Part shown: piece by piece, positions 52,101 through 62,545 of the stretch | Numbering within the stretch: the first letter of the stretch is position 1 | How the letters are laid out: each line of letters opens with the position of its first letter | NCBI GenBank assembly: GCA_028829895.1 | Contig: CM054179.1 | Coordinates: forward strand, 73,237,663 to 73,301,662 | Origin: Sinotaia quadrata | Lineage: Eukaryota; Mollusca; Gastropoda; Architaenioglossa; Viviparidae | Length of the DNA stretch: 64,000 nt | Direction: 5' to 3' | The notes under the pieces: model-generated | What the model was told of the DNA's origin: nothing | The model's database searches: none | The model's input: the letters and a program-made list of their open reading frames with translations, nothing else | Program-made: the position numbers and the translations under genes

Positions 52101-52211
52101 GAACAATTTTTAACATCAAAATATGCAATTCACCAACAATAAAAACTGTCGTACCTTTGCAGTAACTTGCATAGTGCCATCGCGGGCAAGACTAGTCTTT
52201 GCATCTGCCAT
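38050..52211 (-). CDS. Probable nuclear protein with four TMxxTAKEG repeats
   Basis: Five coding exons on the minus strand: 52155-52211, 44709-44789, 40697-40846, 40049-40169 and 38050-38339, 699 bp coding 232 residues. I do not recognise the family. Four degenerate repeats are visible: DGTMQVTAK-EGIEYLKAEG (about residue 11), DSTMAVTAK-EGKELLGKE (about 88), RGVTIAKTVEE-AKFVLQG (about 126) and AGTMQKTAKEGKEYV (about 172). Introns fall right after TAK in the first two and two codons further on in the third. Between repeats the chain is charged: KKPKL could be a nuclear import signal, TPVKTPVKR gives two proline-directed phosphorylation sites, and the C-terminus is strongly acidic (EEKDGEEEAEDSKEEE). 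Basic repeats with an acidic tail suggest a chromatin or nucleolar protein; that is inference. No catalytic motif, signal peptide or membrane segment was seen. Confidence 0.8.
40049..40169 (-). CDS. Repeat-protein exon 4
   Basis: 121 bp, phase 0 in, phase 1 out; acceptor TTATTTTCAG, donor G|GTACTT. Encodes EGKELLGKEKLGD and RGVTIAKTVEE. Confidence 0.82.
40697..40846 (-). CDS. Repeat-protein exon 3 (charged linker, repeat 2)
   Basis: 50 codons, phase 0 both ends; acceptor TTTGCTAG, donor AAG|GTTTGG. Acid-rich start, KKPKL, then DSTMAVTAK. Confidence 0.82.
44709..44789 (-). CDS. Repeat-protein exon 2
   Basis: 27 codons, phase 0 both ends; acceptor TTTTTTTAG, donor AAG|GTATGT. EGIEYLKAEGKEKLLEAQG. 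Confidence 0.82.
44880..45492. other. Intron sequence, nothing recognised
   Basis: AT-rich part of intron 1 of the repeat-protein gene. Confidence 0.5.
45493..46647 (-). pseudogene. Mutator-like element transposase relic in intron 1
   Basis: Minus-strand relic on the same strand as the host gene. From the N-terminus: MPPTKQSIRNLV and KSKLKRKK then a stop (46582-46647); FSTDENPQHQFCPTGEDS (about 45985-46040); HLTEEHLLSRC, GKTQYANESLHSLIW (about 45770-45880); and an intact tail ending GGPAYGAGLF. In Mutator-like transposases of invertebrates the same order is found: the STDENPQH block, the GKTQNxNESFN block and a C-terminal YGAGMF. Most of the central catalytic region is missing, and stops and frameshifts are frequent. 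Terminal repeats were not identified. Confidence 0.8.
47313..47549 (-). mobile_element. RNase-H-like fragment of a retrotransposon
   Basis: Minus-strand frame with ILTAELILIAIKK (E of the TAE motif) and ILILTDSLTSLES (D of TDS), at the spacing of the RNase H domain that ends many LINE ORFs. Upstream and downstream parts are unrecognisable. It is in intron 1 of the repeat-protein gene. Confidence 0.5.
48300..48440. repeat. Poly-G and poly-C homopolymer patches
   Basis: A G-rich run near 48307-48315 and a C run at about 48407-48427 followed by poly-A. Such runs are unstable and may be miscounted. Confidence 0.9.
49075..49134. repeat. (TG)n microsatellite
   Basis: Uninterrupted TG run of about 30 units in intron 1 of the repeat-protein gene. 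Confidence 0.96.
49135..52154. other. Intron 1, 5' part; AT-rich, nothing recognised
   Basis: No exon, repeat array or element supported other than short CA and AT patches. Confidence 0.5.
52155..52211 (-). CDS. Repeat-protein exon 1
   Basis: 19 codons, MADAKTSLARDGTMQVTAK, donor AAG|GTACGA. The ATG sits directly below a CpG-richer stretch, which supports it as the true start. Confidence 0.82.
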
Positions 52212-52330
52212 ATTAATGATTGATTTTAGATCTAACAGAAGCCGAATGTGAGGCGCAAAATGCGAGTTTCACACGAGGCGGCCAGCTTCAGACGCAGGGA
52301 GGCGTGGTCACGTGGTGGGCAACGCTAAAT
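52212..52330 (-). promoter_or_regulatory. CpG-richer promoter/5' UTR with E-box
   Basis: Immediately upstream of the first exon the sequence becomes rich in CpG (ACACGAGGCGGCC, GACGCAGGGAGGCG), unlike the surrounding AT-rich DNA, and has a palindromic CACGTG E-box at 52309-52314. No TATA box was seen at a convincing distance. A housekeeping-type promoter is inferred. Confidence 0.5.
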
Positions 52331-53230
52331 ACAATTGGTTGATGGAATAGAGGTCCACCCGGAAGCGGGAATATGAAAACATTCTCGTCTGCTTCTGGTG
52401 AAGTGCAATTAAAATTTTTGAAATAAAAAATATTTACAATACAAATATGCTGTAGACTGCGCTTTCAGTCAATGAAACATTGTTAAAAGATGTCTATGTA
52501 ACATCACAGAACAATCACTTGCTATGTTTATCCAATTCTTGCATAAATAAAACCCAAAACATGGGGAACCTCAGGCGCTCTCAGATCCAGTAATGAAAAA
52601 TTGAATCTTCTACTAAATCCTTTATTTGTTGCGAACATTATTACATCAACTTATTAAAATGTGTGCTATGTATGTAAAGATAAAGTTATGTAAGTTCCAA
52701 AAAAGAATATGACTGATATGAATATAAATACCATCAAACACGTATACATACTATGAAAATAAATTGTTAGTTTAACTGAATTCGTCTCAATCAATTCAGT
52801 GCCAGTGTTTTTATGTTGTCAAATTCTAAGTTCACATGAACAAATTGATATTGTTAAATCAGAGACTAAACTCAGTGAGGGACTTCCATAGACAGGATAG
52901 GATTTTTCGATATTTACGGCGTCCTGAATTCAGTTTATAACGCAAGTACCGTTTTTCAGTCTTAACTGCGTCTATTTGGGTGAATTGTAACTAAATTTTA
53001 AAACATTCCGTAAGGACACATAATAATGATGTAAACGCAGTTTTTTTTACTCAGTTAGAATCGGTCGCCTTATAGAAACTGCATAAAGGGACTGCTGCGT
53101 GGCAACGTCGATTACTTTAAAGACAAATGTAACTGTAAAACACGACATATAACAATTAACTGAGGAATATGCTGAGAAAAGATACCCAAAAGTGGTGGAA
53201 CGATTTTTAAACAAAAGAATATAAACACAC

Positions 53231-53265
<35 letters not shown>

Positions 53266-53920
53266 ATATACGCATAATATGGTAATAATAAAAAGCAATG
53301 CTGACCCAGCCAGAAGGACCTGATAACTTTTAAAGAACTCACAATGTTCACGTCTAAATGACTGGTCACAGTATTTATTGCACACTTTCCAAGTCATATT
53401 TAAATATTACCCAAATATTCAGTTAATCAAACACATGCACTGATGCACGCCATTAATTTTATGTCAGACTGCAGACTCACTTACACACTGAAGGTAGCAA
53501 AACGTGTACACTGTACAGTATGAACACTACTGGCAAAGACCATTCATAAAATATGGAATTCTTTTTTTTATCCTTTCTTTTTAAGCATCTAATTCTAGGT
53601 ATAATAAAATTGTTTTATTATTCATTGATTCTTCTTTTCTTTCTGTTTATGCTGAAGATTATTATTTTTAACGTAAAAATTAGTTGTTTCAACTCAGTAT
53701 GTTTGCAAAATAATCAAAAGTCACGAGAAATGAGCGTAAAATAAGTTAACAGGATTAAATTTAGCAAACTGTACTCATGACACTTCATCACTTATATCTC
53801 TGATTATAATTATTGAAGATTCATTGAAGTTAAAAGAAAATTGTCCGGATCTTAGCAAATTTAGTGAAAATAGGAGGCTACAACAGCAAGTCATGAAACA
53901 GTAAATGTCGTGCGCAAATT
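52331..53920. other. Intergenic; no supported gene
   Basis: AT-rich with a GA run near 53237-53262. Open frames are short and low-complexity. Confidence 0.5.
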
Positions 53921-53929
53921 AGACTTGCC

Positions 53930-54400
53930 ATTGAGAATGTCGTACGCATCTTATATTTGTCATTGACGGAGAATGTCGTCGTACACATCTTAGACTTGTA
54001 AACATTTTAGACGTGCCTTTGTCGGCAAATGTACACAGGTTAGACGTTGCATTGACGGCAAATGTACGTATGTTAGAAGTGCCATTGACTGCAAATGTTG
54101 TACGCAATTTAGACGTGCCAATGAAGCAAATGTACAATCTTAGACTTACCATTGACTGCAAATGTTGTACGCATGTTAGACTTGCCATTGACGGCAAATG
54201 TACGCATGTTAGGAATGCCATTGACGGCACATGTACACATGTTAGGTTTGTCATTGAAGGCGAATGTTATACGCATGTTAGGCATACCTTTGAAGGCGAT
54301 TGTTATACGCACGTTAGGCATGCCATTGACGGCGATTGTTATACGCATGTTAGGTTTGTCATTGAAGGCGAATGTTGTACGCATCTTAGATCTGTCGATG
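53930..54400. repeat. 33-36-bp minisatellite, open in several frames
   Basis: About 13 units near ATGTTAGACTTGCCATTGAC then GGCAAATGTTGTACGC. Unit lengths of 33 or 36 are multiples of three, so long frames stay open on both strands; that is a by-product of the period and not evidence of coding. Confidence 0.9.
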
Positions 54401-54464
54401 CTAAATGTAGGCTTCCATTTACGCAAAAACCTTGCCATTAGTGTCAACAGTAACATGCACATGT

Positions 54465-54494
54465 GCGTGTGTGTGTGCGTGCGTGCGTGCGTGC

Positions 54495-54541
<47 letters not shown>
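54465..54541. repeat. (GT)n / (GTGC)n microsatellite
   Basis: GT run interrupted by GTGC units, directly left of the hAT element. Confidence 0.96.
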
Positions 54542-54544
<3 letters not shown>

Positions 54545-54552
54545 AATATTTA

Positions 54553-54560
54553 CCTTAGAG
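54553..54560. repeat. Target-site duplication, left (CCTTAGAG)
   Basis: Identical to 55544-55551 across the hAT element. Confidence 0.92.
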
Positions 54561-55543
54561 CAGGGGTCTCAAACTCGCGGCCCGCGTAACGATATTTTGT
54601 GGCCCCCACTTGATATCAAAGTTTAGTGATAGTGCGGCCCGCACGTTTTTCTCACGCAGCTTGGGAGTTTTATAGTTTGTGTCACCTGTGGGCTACCATA
54701 CCTCAGGATCATGACAGTAACGGTGTGTTGCCAAACTCGGCGACTTTCTTTCCCAAGCCTGTTACATATTGCTACCGTTTAGCAAAGTTCAAAAGCATCC
54801 AGATCTAGCAAGCTAATTCTATATAGATTATAGACCCTACAGGCCTACACACAGATGAGAATTTCGGAAAAAACAGCATTTTCATGTCGAAAAGCAGGTG
54901 AATGGTTTAGCAAAGAAGAAAAATAGTAGACTGAAAGAACAGAAAAGGAAGAACCTCTGCCATTTCCCAGCATGTAAGGCACTCATGGATTGTGGCACAC
55001 CATTCAGTAAAGTATGTTGATGCCATTGTAAAGCTGCATGAAGAATTTGATCACAGGTTTGCAGAATTCAAGAAACACAGAACCACGTTTCAAATATTTG
55101 CTGACCCCTTCTCCTTCGATGTGGCAGATTCCCCTCCTGTGCTTCAAATGGAGCTAATTGGCATACATTGTAATTCTGAACTCAAAGCCAAGTTCAGGGA
55201 GGTGAGTGGAAAAGCAGAAAGCTTGGACAGTTTTTTTGAGAGAATTGCCCCTTACCTTTCCTGAGCTTTCCAGGATGTTCAACGGACCAAGTGCCTTTTG
55301 GGGAGCACCTACCTATGTTCTCCACCATGAACTTTAATAAGTCAAAATTCAGGTCCAAACTTACTGATGAGCATCTTCAAGCCATACAGAGGGTCTCAGT
55401 GGCTTCCTCCCTGAAGCCAAATGTGTCTGAGCTGTGTAAGAGGAAGCGTTGCCTTCTCTGACAACAGGGAATAATGATGCGGCCCAGCTTCACCCAGACT
55501 ATATTTCAAGCGGCCCCCAGGTAAAATGAGTTTGAGACCCCTG
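54561..55543 (+). mobile_element. Deleted hAT transposon with transposase C-terminus
   Basis: 983 bp bounded by perfect 16-bp inverted repeats CAGGGGTCTCAAACTC and GAGTTTGAGACCCCTG, inside a perfect 8-bp duplication CCTTAGAG. The plus strand has a 90-codon frame (54992-55264) with EFDHRFAEFKKHRTTFQIF and DPFSFDVADSPPVLQMEL, then after a frameshift FSTMNFNKSKFRSKLTDEHL and SLKPNVSELCKRKRC (about 55300-55460). This is the C-terminal dimerisation region of Charlie-like hAT transposases, as domesticated in GTF2IRD2. N-terminal zinc finger and catalytic core are missing, so it is an internally deleted, non-autonomous copy. Confidence 0.93.
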
Positions 55544-55551
55544 CCTTAGAG
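55544..55551. repeat. Target-site duplication, right (CCTTAGAG)
   Basis: Perfect copy of the left flank of the hAT element. Confidence 0.92.
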
Positions 55552-57840
55552 GATATAAATATACTGTTAGTGGATGATGCAGCTAGCTACATTTATCACA
55601 GAGAACATGGACATACCATTGATTACATTACCATACTTTTCACAGAGAACGTGGACATGCTATTGATGTGCATTGCCTTAGAATTGTAGTTACTATAGAT
55701 ACATGAAAGTGCCATTATGGTTGGTGTAGTTACTATATTTATCATAGAGACTATGAACATGCCATATGGATGGTGTACTTACTATATTTATCACAGAAAA
55801 TTTGAACATGCCATTATGGATGATGTAGTTACCATATTTATCACAGAGAATATGAACACTCTTTTATGGATGATGTAATCACTATATGTATCACAGAGAA
55901 CACGAACATACATTTTGGATAATGATCTTACTATATTTATCACAGAGAACGTGAACATTCGATTGAAGGATGATGTAGTATCTACATATATATTTATCAC
56001 AGAGAAAATGAACATTCCATTATGGATGATGTAGTTGCTATATTTATCACAGAGAACATGAACATTTCATTAAGACTGATGTAGTTACTGTTTGTATTGC
56101 TCAGAACATGAACTTGTCATTGTGGATGATATAATTACTGTATGTATCACAAAAAACCAAAACATGAACATGCCATTATGGATGATGTAGTTACTATATT
56201 TATCATATAAAACATGAAAGTGCCATTGGTGTAGTTACTATATTTATCATAGAGAACATGACCATGCCATTGATGGATGATGTAGTGACTATATTTATTA
56301 CAGTTAACATAAACCTGCTATTATTGTTAATATATCTTTTATATTTATCAAAGAGCCCTCAAACATTTAAGTGATAGATTGACATAATATGCTACATTTA
56401 TCACAGAAAATGTGAACATGCTACAGTTGATGATGCAGCTGCTATGTTTATAACAGAGAACATGATGCTGATAAATTATGTATTTCCAAATTCATCACAG
56501 AGATCATAAAAATGCCATTGATGGATGATGTAGTTGCTGTATTTATCACAGAGCCCTCAAACATTCAGTTGATAGATTGATATAGAATGCTACGTTTATA
56601 ATAGAGAATGTGAACATACCATTAAGTGGATGATGTAGTTGATATATTTATCACAGAGAACGTGAACATACCATTAATGGATGATGTAGTTTGCGTATGT
56701 ATCATGCAGAACATGAACATGCTATTGAAGAATGGCATAGCACGCTATGTTTATTATGTGGAACATGAACATGCCATTGATGGATAATGTAATTGCTAAA
56801 TTTATCACAGAAAACATGATCCTACCATTGATGAATGATGTATATGCTATATCTATCACAAAGAATATGAACATGCCATTGATGAATGATGTACATGCTA
56901 TATCTATCACAAAGAATATGAACATGCCATTGATGAATGATGTACATGCTATAGCTATCACAAAGAATATGAACATGCCATTGATGAATGATGTACATGC
57001 TATAGCTATCACAAAGAATATGAACATGCCATTGATTGGTGATGTAGCATTGTAGCTTGTAATATTATCTCAGAGAACATGAATTCTCTTTTTATGGATG
57101 ATGTACTTAAGTTATTTTTCAGAGAGAATATGATCATGCCAATTGTATATGTCAAACAGAAAATGTGTGAGCATTCTATTAATGACTGTTGTGTCTTGCA
57201 GTATTTTTCACAGAAAACAAAGGCAGAACATTGATGGTTAATATATAGTAGTTTGCTACATTGTATCACACACAACATGGCCATGCCAATGATTAAATTT
57301 GCTATATTGGTCACAGGAAACATGAGTATGACATTGATTAGTAATGTAGTTTCCTAAAAAATATTTATCACAGAGAACTTGGGCGTGATATTTATTAATG
57401 GGTGATGTAGTTTGTTATATGAGCATGCAATGTTCCGTCAATGGATTGTGTAATTCGCTATATTTAGCACAGAAAACGTATAAACGCTATTGAAGGACAA
57501 TGTTTCTTCCTACATACATCACAGAGTGCTTAAGCATTTAATATTTGATGAATCTATAACTTGCAACACCTCTACAGAAAACATAATCGTACTAGATGAT
57601 GTAGTTGTAACATTTAATACAGACAACAAACACATGTTACATTTATCACAGAAAATATGAGAAAACCATTGAATGAGGATGCAGGGGCTATATTTATCAC
57701 AAACTACATTAATATTCTTGTCACAGAAAACATGAGCAAGACATGATTGGCTGAAGTTTATTGCATGTATCACAGAAAACATGCATAATCTATTGATAGA
57801 TGACATGACGTAGCTAATTATATTTATCATAGTGTGGCAG
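55552..57840. repeat. About 51-bp minisatellite, 2.3 kb long
   Basis: Around 40 degenerate units of GAACATGCCATTGATGGATG, ATGTAGTTACTATATTTATC and ACAGA. The most uniform part (56830-57030) has four 51-bp units, exactly 17 codons, so both strands are open there; the repeat translates to NMNMPLMNDVHAIAITK. Elsewhere indels break every frame, so coding is unlikely. Confidence 0.92.
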
Positions 57841-58904
57841 AGTACATTTGCCTATCCCTATTTCCATACTTAATAATTATATCTTTGTTGCCGATGTTAA
57901 CGTGACCTGACCTTTGGCACTGCTTATAATGATATTTTGGGAGTAAACAACTCAGGTGTAGAATGTGCTAGAAACTTGCTGATGTAATCTAAACTGTCTT
58001 AAGTGGATGAGTAGTTTTTTTTATTATCTAATGGTAAAGATTCACAAGAACAAGACCAGCCAGTGGGCTGAGATCAAAAGTTTACCTGTTGAAAAGGATT
58101 GTATTTTCTAATCATGTTGAATTTGGAATGGCAGAAGTCATGTCAGAAAGGCAGTCATTAGCTTAATGGTAAGTTAACTGATTGATTGAGAGAGAATGGA
58201 CTTAGAAATATTTGTTGCATTTTTGCTATTGATATGTTAAACTTGCATTTTATGTAGAGAGTAGACTATTATTTCTACAAGTTGTGAACTAAGATGCTTT
58301 ACATGTAGTATGCTAAACACTTGACATGTTTCTAGTGAACCCAAAATTGTTGTATTTATTATCCTATATGTGTGTATCAGGCTAATAAATACTGTTGCAG
58401 GAAACTGTAAGTTGAGACTTGAATGTAAGAAAGAATGGAGTTAAAGGTGAATAAACTGGAAAACTCAGCATTTGTTCCCTGATTATATTTTACAGGGAAG
58501 AAGCAGCCTTTTGTTTTTTTTTAGAATCTCCCAGTTTATTGATTTATGACTATATGGCTATAATTGTAAGGATACACTATACTTTTAGCATGATTAATTG
58601 TCTTTGAGGATATCGAGTTGGGAGTCATTCATATGATCCCGTGATTATAGTGTGATTTAAATGTTATGTTTGAGAAGGAGATCCAGCACTTCGTGTGTGC
58701 TTGTTGGGTTTTTATTCTGGTGTCCTAAGGAAAAATGCATCATTGAAATAGTGCTGGTTCTTCCCTTCCTTCTCACGAGAGTAGTCGAACCTGTTTGCAG
58801 TCTTAAATAGTTCACCAGAATACGTGCATTCATTTAGTCTCAATGAGCACGAAATTTGGGAGAGCAAGGTTCCAGAAGCTACTTCTCCACCCTCATTATT
58901 TTTC

Positions 58905-59100
58905 ATCCTTTCTTCTGTTTCATTACACGTGTGCTCCATTTCAAGAGGGGTACTGGGTTAGTTAGCACAATGCGTGGAATATTTTTTTCATTTCAGCCCT
59001 TCTTCTGTTTCATTAACACTATTCCACGTGTGCCCCATTTCAAGAGGGATACTGAGTTAGTTTGCATAGTGCTTGAAATTTTCAATTCATTTCACCGCGT
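58905..59100. repeat. About 100-bp tandem duplication
   Basis: Two units share CTTCTTCTGTTTCATTA, CACGTGTGC-CCATTTCAAG and AGGG-TACTG-GTTAGTT. Confidence 0.85.
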
Positions 59101-59242
59101 GCCGTGTGGAATTATTTTTGACAAGTTGCAGATGTGAGCTGGAAACTACAGAGAAGGCCTCCTCTCTGAGTTGGTAATCATGGAGATTGTCTTCCATGAT
59201 TGTATCATAGACAGTGATCGGCTTGGCTGGTCAAGAAATAAT

Positions 59243-59310
59243 CATTCTCCCCCAACCCATGCCCACTTTGTCCTTCACTCCCCCAACCCATGCCCACTTT
59301 GTCCTTCAGC
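59243..59310. repeat. 31-bp tandem duplication
   Basis: Two adjacent copies of a unit with CTCCCCCAACCCATGCCCAC and TTTGTCCTTCA. Confidence 0.9.
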
Positions 59311-59659
59311 AGTTTGAACTGTTTCAGTCATTCTCTCCAATACGTCCAGTCAAATATAAGTCCGTTTGTTTGTTTGTTTGTTTTGTTGTGCTTTTATTAA
59401 ACACCTCCATAGTGAAAGGTCATTGACTTCATCATGAGGACTAGATTGAGCTAGAAATGAAGCACTAGCTACGCGTCAGTTATGCAGGTTTTCTATCTCA
59501 AACTTCATTTTCTAAAAACTTCAATTTCTTTTTGTTCTGATTGCCTCTGCTTATCTAAGACCACATTTTGCTATTCCAGCTCTCTTTGCTTTTGTTTTTT
59601 CTCTTTGTGTTGCAGTTAATCTGATTTTTCTATAACTGAATTTCTCTGTCTATGCAATA

Positions 59660-59900
59660 CACAGGCCTGCTCATCACAATCATCCCTGCACTCTACATCA
59701 AAACCAGCTAGGAATGCTGCACCACAACCATCCATGTTTGCTACATCAAAATCAGTCAGGCAAGCTGTATCAAAATCAGTCGTGCATGCTACATCAAAAT
59801 CATACAGGTATACTGCATCACAATCATCCATGCTAACTACATTACTGACAGCCATGCATACTGTCACAGATAGCCAGGTTGCTACACCAAAAATCAGCCG
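59660..59900. repeat. 30-bp minisatellite
   Basis: About eight units near GCTACATCAAAATCAGTCAG and GCA. The 30-bp period keeps one minus-strand frame open (VACTTDFDTACLTDFD), again a period effect. Confidence 0.85.
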
Positions 59901-60135
59901 GGCGTGTTAGAAGAGTTAGTAATAACTAACAACTACAATAATGTTGCATAAGGGATAAATGTCAATTGTAGCAGCAATCGTTTTGCTATTGTTTACAAGG
60001 TCATCACTTTGGTAATCGGACCATAACAATACGGTTACATACACCAACTCGTTATTATTAATATTCTAAGACACGATATGCGGTTTCCCCAGAATTAGTC
60101 ATTCGTGGTCAGTTGTCTTCAACAACAAAAAAAAG

Positions 60136-60137
<2 letters not shown>

Positions 60138-60206
<69 letters not shown>
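60138..60206. repeat. (AC)n microsatellite
   Basis: Uninterrupted AC run of over 30 units. Confidence 0.97.
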
Positions 60207-60209
<3 letters not shown>

Positions 60210-60479
60210 TATCAGCCAATCCCCCTTTTTGCTAATGATACTTAGCAGCTACAACTTCTCAGTCAAAACAGAACTCTCTTTTCAAGCACATAATACTATC
60301 TGCAGGGATTTGGCAGGCCCTGGGGACTGGATTTAATTAAGATTTTCGATATATGCATGAAATCATATATAAGACTGTAAGATATAAGTGATGATCAATG
60401 GACCGGAAAAAACACCTTGGCGGGCGGGAATCTGGCCCGCAGACCGTATGGTACACTTAGCTGCTAGTAATCCAAAGTC

Positions 60480-60676
60480 GTAATATGTGTAGGGCGATAT
60501 TCTTTTCATGTAGCACTTCACTCTCGGCCATCGTCATTCTGCTGACGTAATACGTGTAAATTCTTTTCATGTAGCACTTCACTCTCGGCCATCGTCATTC
60601 TGCTGACGTAATACGTGTAAGACGATATTCTTTTCATGTAGCACTTCACTCTCGGTCATCGTCTTTCTGCTGACGT
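60480..60676. repeat. About 62-68-bp repeat, three near-identical copies
   Basis: Units contain TTCTTTTCATGTAGCACTTC, ACTCTCGG-CATCGT and CTGCTGACGTAATACGTGTA. TGACGTAATACG resembles a CRE/ATF-type site and is repeated with the unit. Confidence 0.9.
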
Positions 60677-60779
60677 TAACTGAAATGCTTGTGTCCCTCA
60701 GTCAAAATAAAACGCTTTCTTTTCAATTAGCGCATAGAGGTATTCGATTAATGGTATTCAGTTAGGTTCGGGACCACCA

Positions 60780-62545
60780 TGTCATCATATCAGCAGAAGC
60801 AAACTCACAAACTCTCACCCTAAACACAAAATTTCAACTCACGAACCCTAACCTAAACACAAAGTTTTAACTCATAAACCCTAACCCTAAACACAAAGTT
60901 TCAAATCACATGCCCTAACCCTAAGCACAAACTCTCACCAAAACACAAAGTTTCAACTCACAAACTCTCACCCTAAACACAAAATTTCAACTCACGAACC
61001 CTAACCTAAACACAAAGTTTTAACTCATAAACCCTAACCCTAAACACAAAGTTTCAAATCACATGCCCTAACCCTAAGCACAAACTCTCACCAAAACACA
61101 AAGTTTCAACTCACAAACTCTCACCCTGAACAGAACGTTTCAACTCACAAACCTTCACTCTAAACTCACAGTTTCAAATTACAGACTCTCACCGTAAACA
61201 CACAGTTTCAAGTCACAGACTCTCATCCTAAACACACAGTTTCAAGTCACAGACTCACCCTAAACACAAAGTTTCAACTCACAAACTCTCACCCTAAACA
61301 CGAAGTTTTAACTCACAAGCTCTCATACTGAAAACGAAATTTCAACTCACCACTCTCACCCTAAACATAAAGTTTCAACTCATAAACCCTAATCTTAAAA
61401 ACAAAGTTTCAACTCACAAAATCTCACCATAAACACAATGTTTCAAGTCACATAATATCACACTAAACATAAAGTTTCAAATCACAACTCTCACCCTACA
61501 CACAAAGTTTCAACTCACATGCCCTAACTCTAAGCACAAACTCACCCTAAACACAAAATTTCAACTCATAATCTCTCACCATAAACACAAAGTTTCAGGT
61601 CACAGACTCTCACCCTAAGCACACAGTTTCAAGTCACAAAATCTCACCTAAACACAAAGCTTCAATTCCCATGCCTTAACTCTAAGCACAAACTCTTATC
61701 CTAAACACAAAATTTCAACTCACAAACTCTCACCTAAACACAAATTTCAACTGACAAACCCTCATCCTAAACACAAAGTTTCAACTCACAACTCTCAATC
61801 TAAACACAAAGTTTCAACTCACAACTCTCACTATAAACACAAAGTCTAAGGTCACCACTCTCACCTAAACACAAACTTTCAACTCACAAACTCTCACCCT
61901 AAACACAAAGTTTCAAGTCCCACAAAATTTCACCCTAAACACAGTCTAAGGTCACAGACTCTCATCCTAAATTAAGCTTCAACTCACCACTCTCACCCTA
62001 AACACAAAGTTTTAACTCACAAACTCTCACCCTAAACACAAAGTTTCAACTCACAAACTCTCACCCTAAACACAAAGTTTCAAGTCAAAAATCTCACCCG
62101 AACACAAAGTTTCAAAAAAGCACTATATACAAGCACTAACCCTAAGCAAAATTTCAACGCATAAACCCTAACCATAAACACATAGTTTCAACTTACAAAT
62201 CCTCACCCTAAACACAAAATTTAAACACAAACCCGCACCCTAACACAAAGTTCCTATGACAAGCCTTACTCTAAACTTAAAGTTGCAACTGACAAATCCT
62301 CACCCTAAACACAAAGTTTCAATTCACAAATTCTCACCCTAAACACAAAGCTTCAACTCACAAACTTTCTCCATAAACACAAAAGTTTCAATTCACAAAC
62401 TCTAATCCTAAAATCAAAGTTTCAACTCACAAACTCTCACCCTAAACACGATGTTTCAAGTCAAAAATCTCACCCTAACACAAAGTTTCAAATAAAAAGC
62501 ACTAACCCTAAGCAAAGTTTCAACTCACAAACCCTTACATTTCAA
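60780..62545. repeat. 34-bp satellite-like array with CCCTAA cores
   Basis: About 50 units near AACTCACAAACTCTCACCCT then AAACACAAAGTTTC. Many units include CCCTAA, and some read ACCCTAACCCTAAAC, i.e. the animal telomere hexamer on this strand. A block of about 180 bp (60785-60970) is repeated almost exactly next to itself, so larger units have also been duplicated. Confidence 0.93.

Larger units (their letters stand above)
57841..60137. other. Intergenic with three small repeat arrays
   Basis: No gene supported. Holds the duplications at 58905-59100 and 59243-59310 and the 30-bp array at 59660-59900, listed separately. Confidence 0.55.

Noticed and set aside
53919..54589. Overlapping 111-145-codon frames on both strands
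   Set aside because: Caused by the 33-36-bp period of the minisatellite; no start context, composition or family support.
56722..57055. About 100-codon frames on both strands with 17-residue repeats
   Set aside because: 51-bp repeat period keeps frames open; frames break at both array edges.
59616..59867. Asp/Cys-rich 83-codon minus-strand frame
   Set aside because: Produced by the 30-bp minisatellite.
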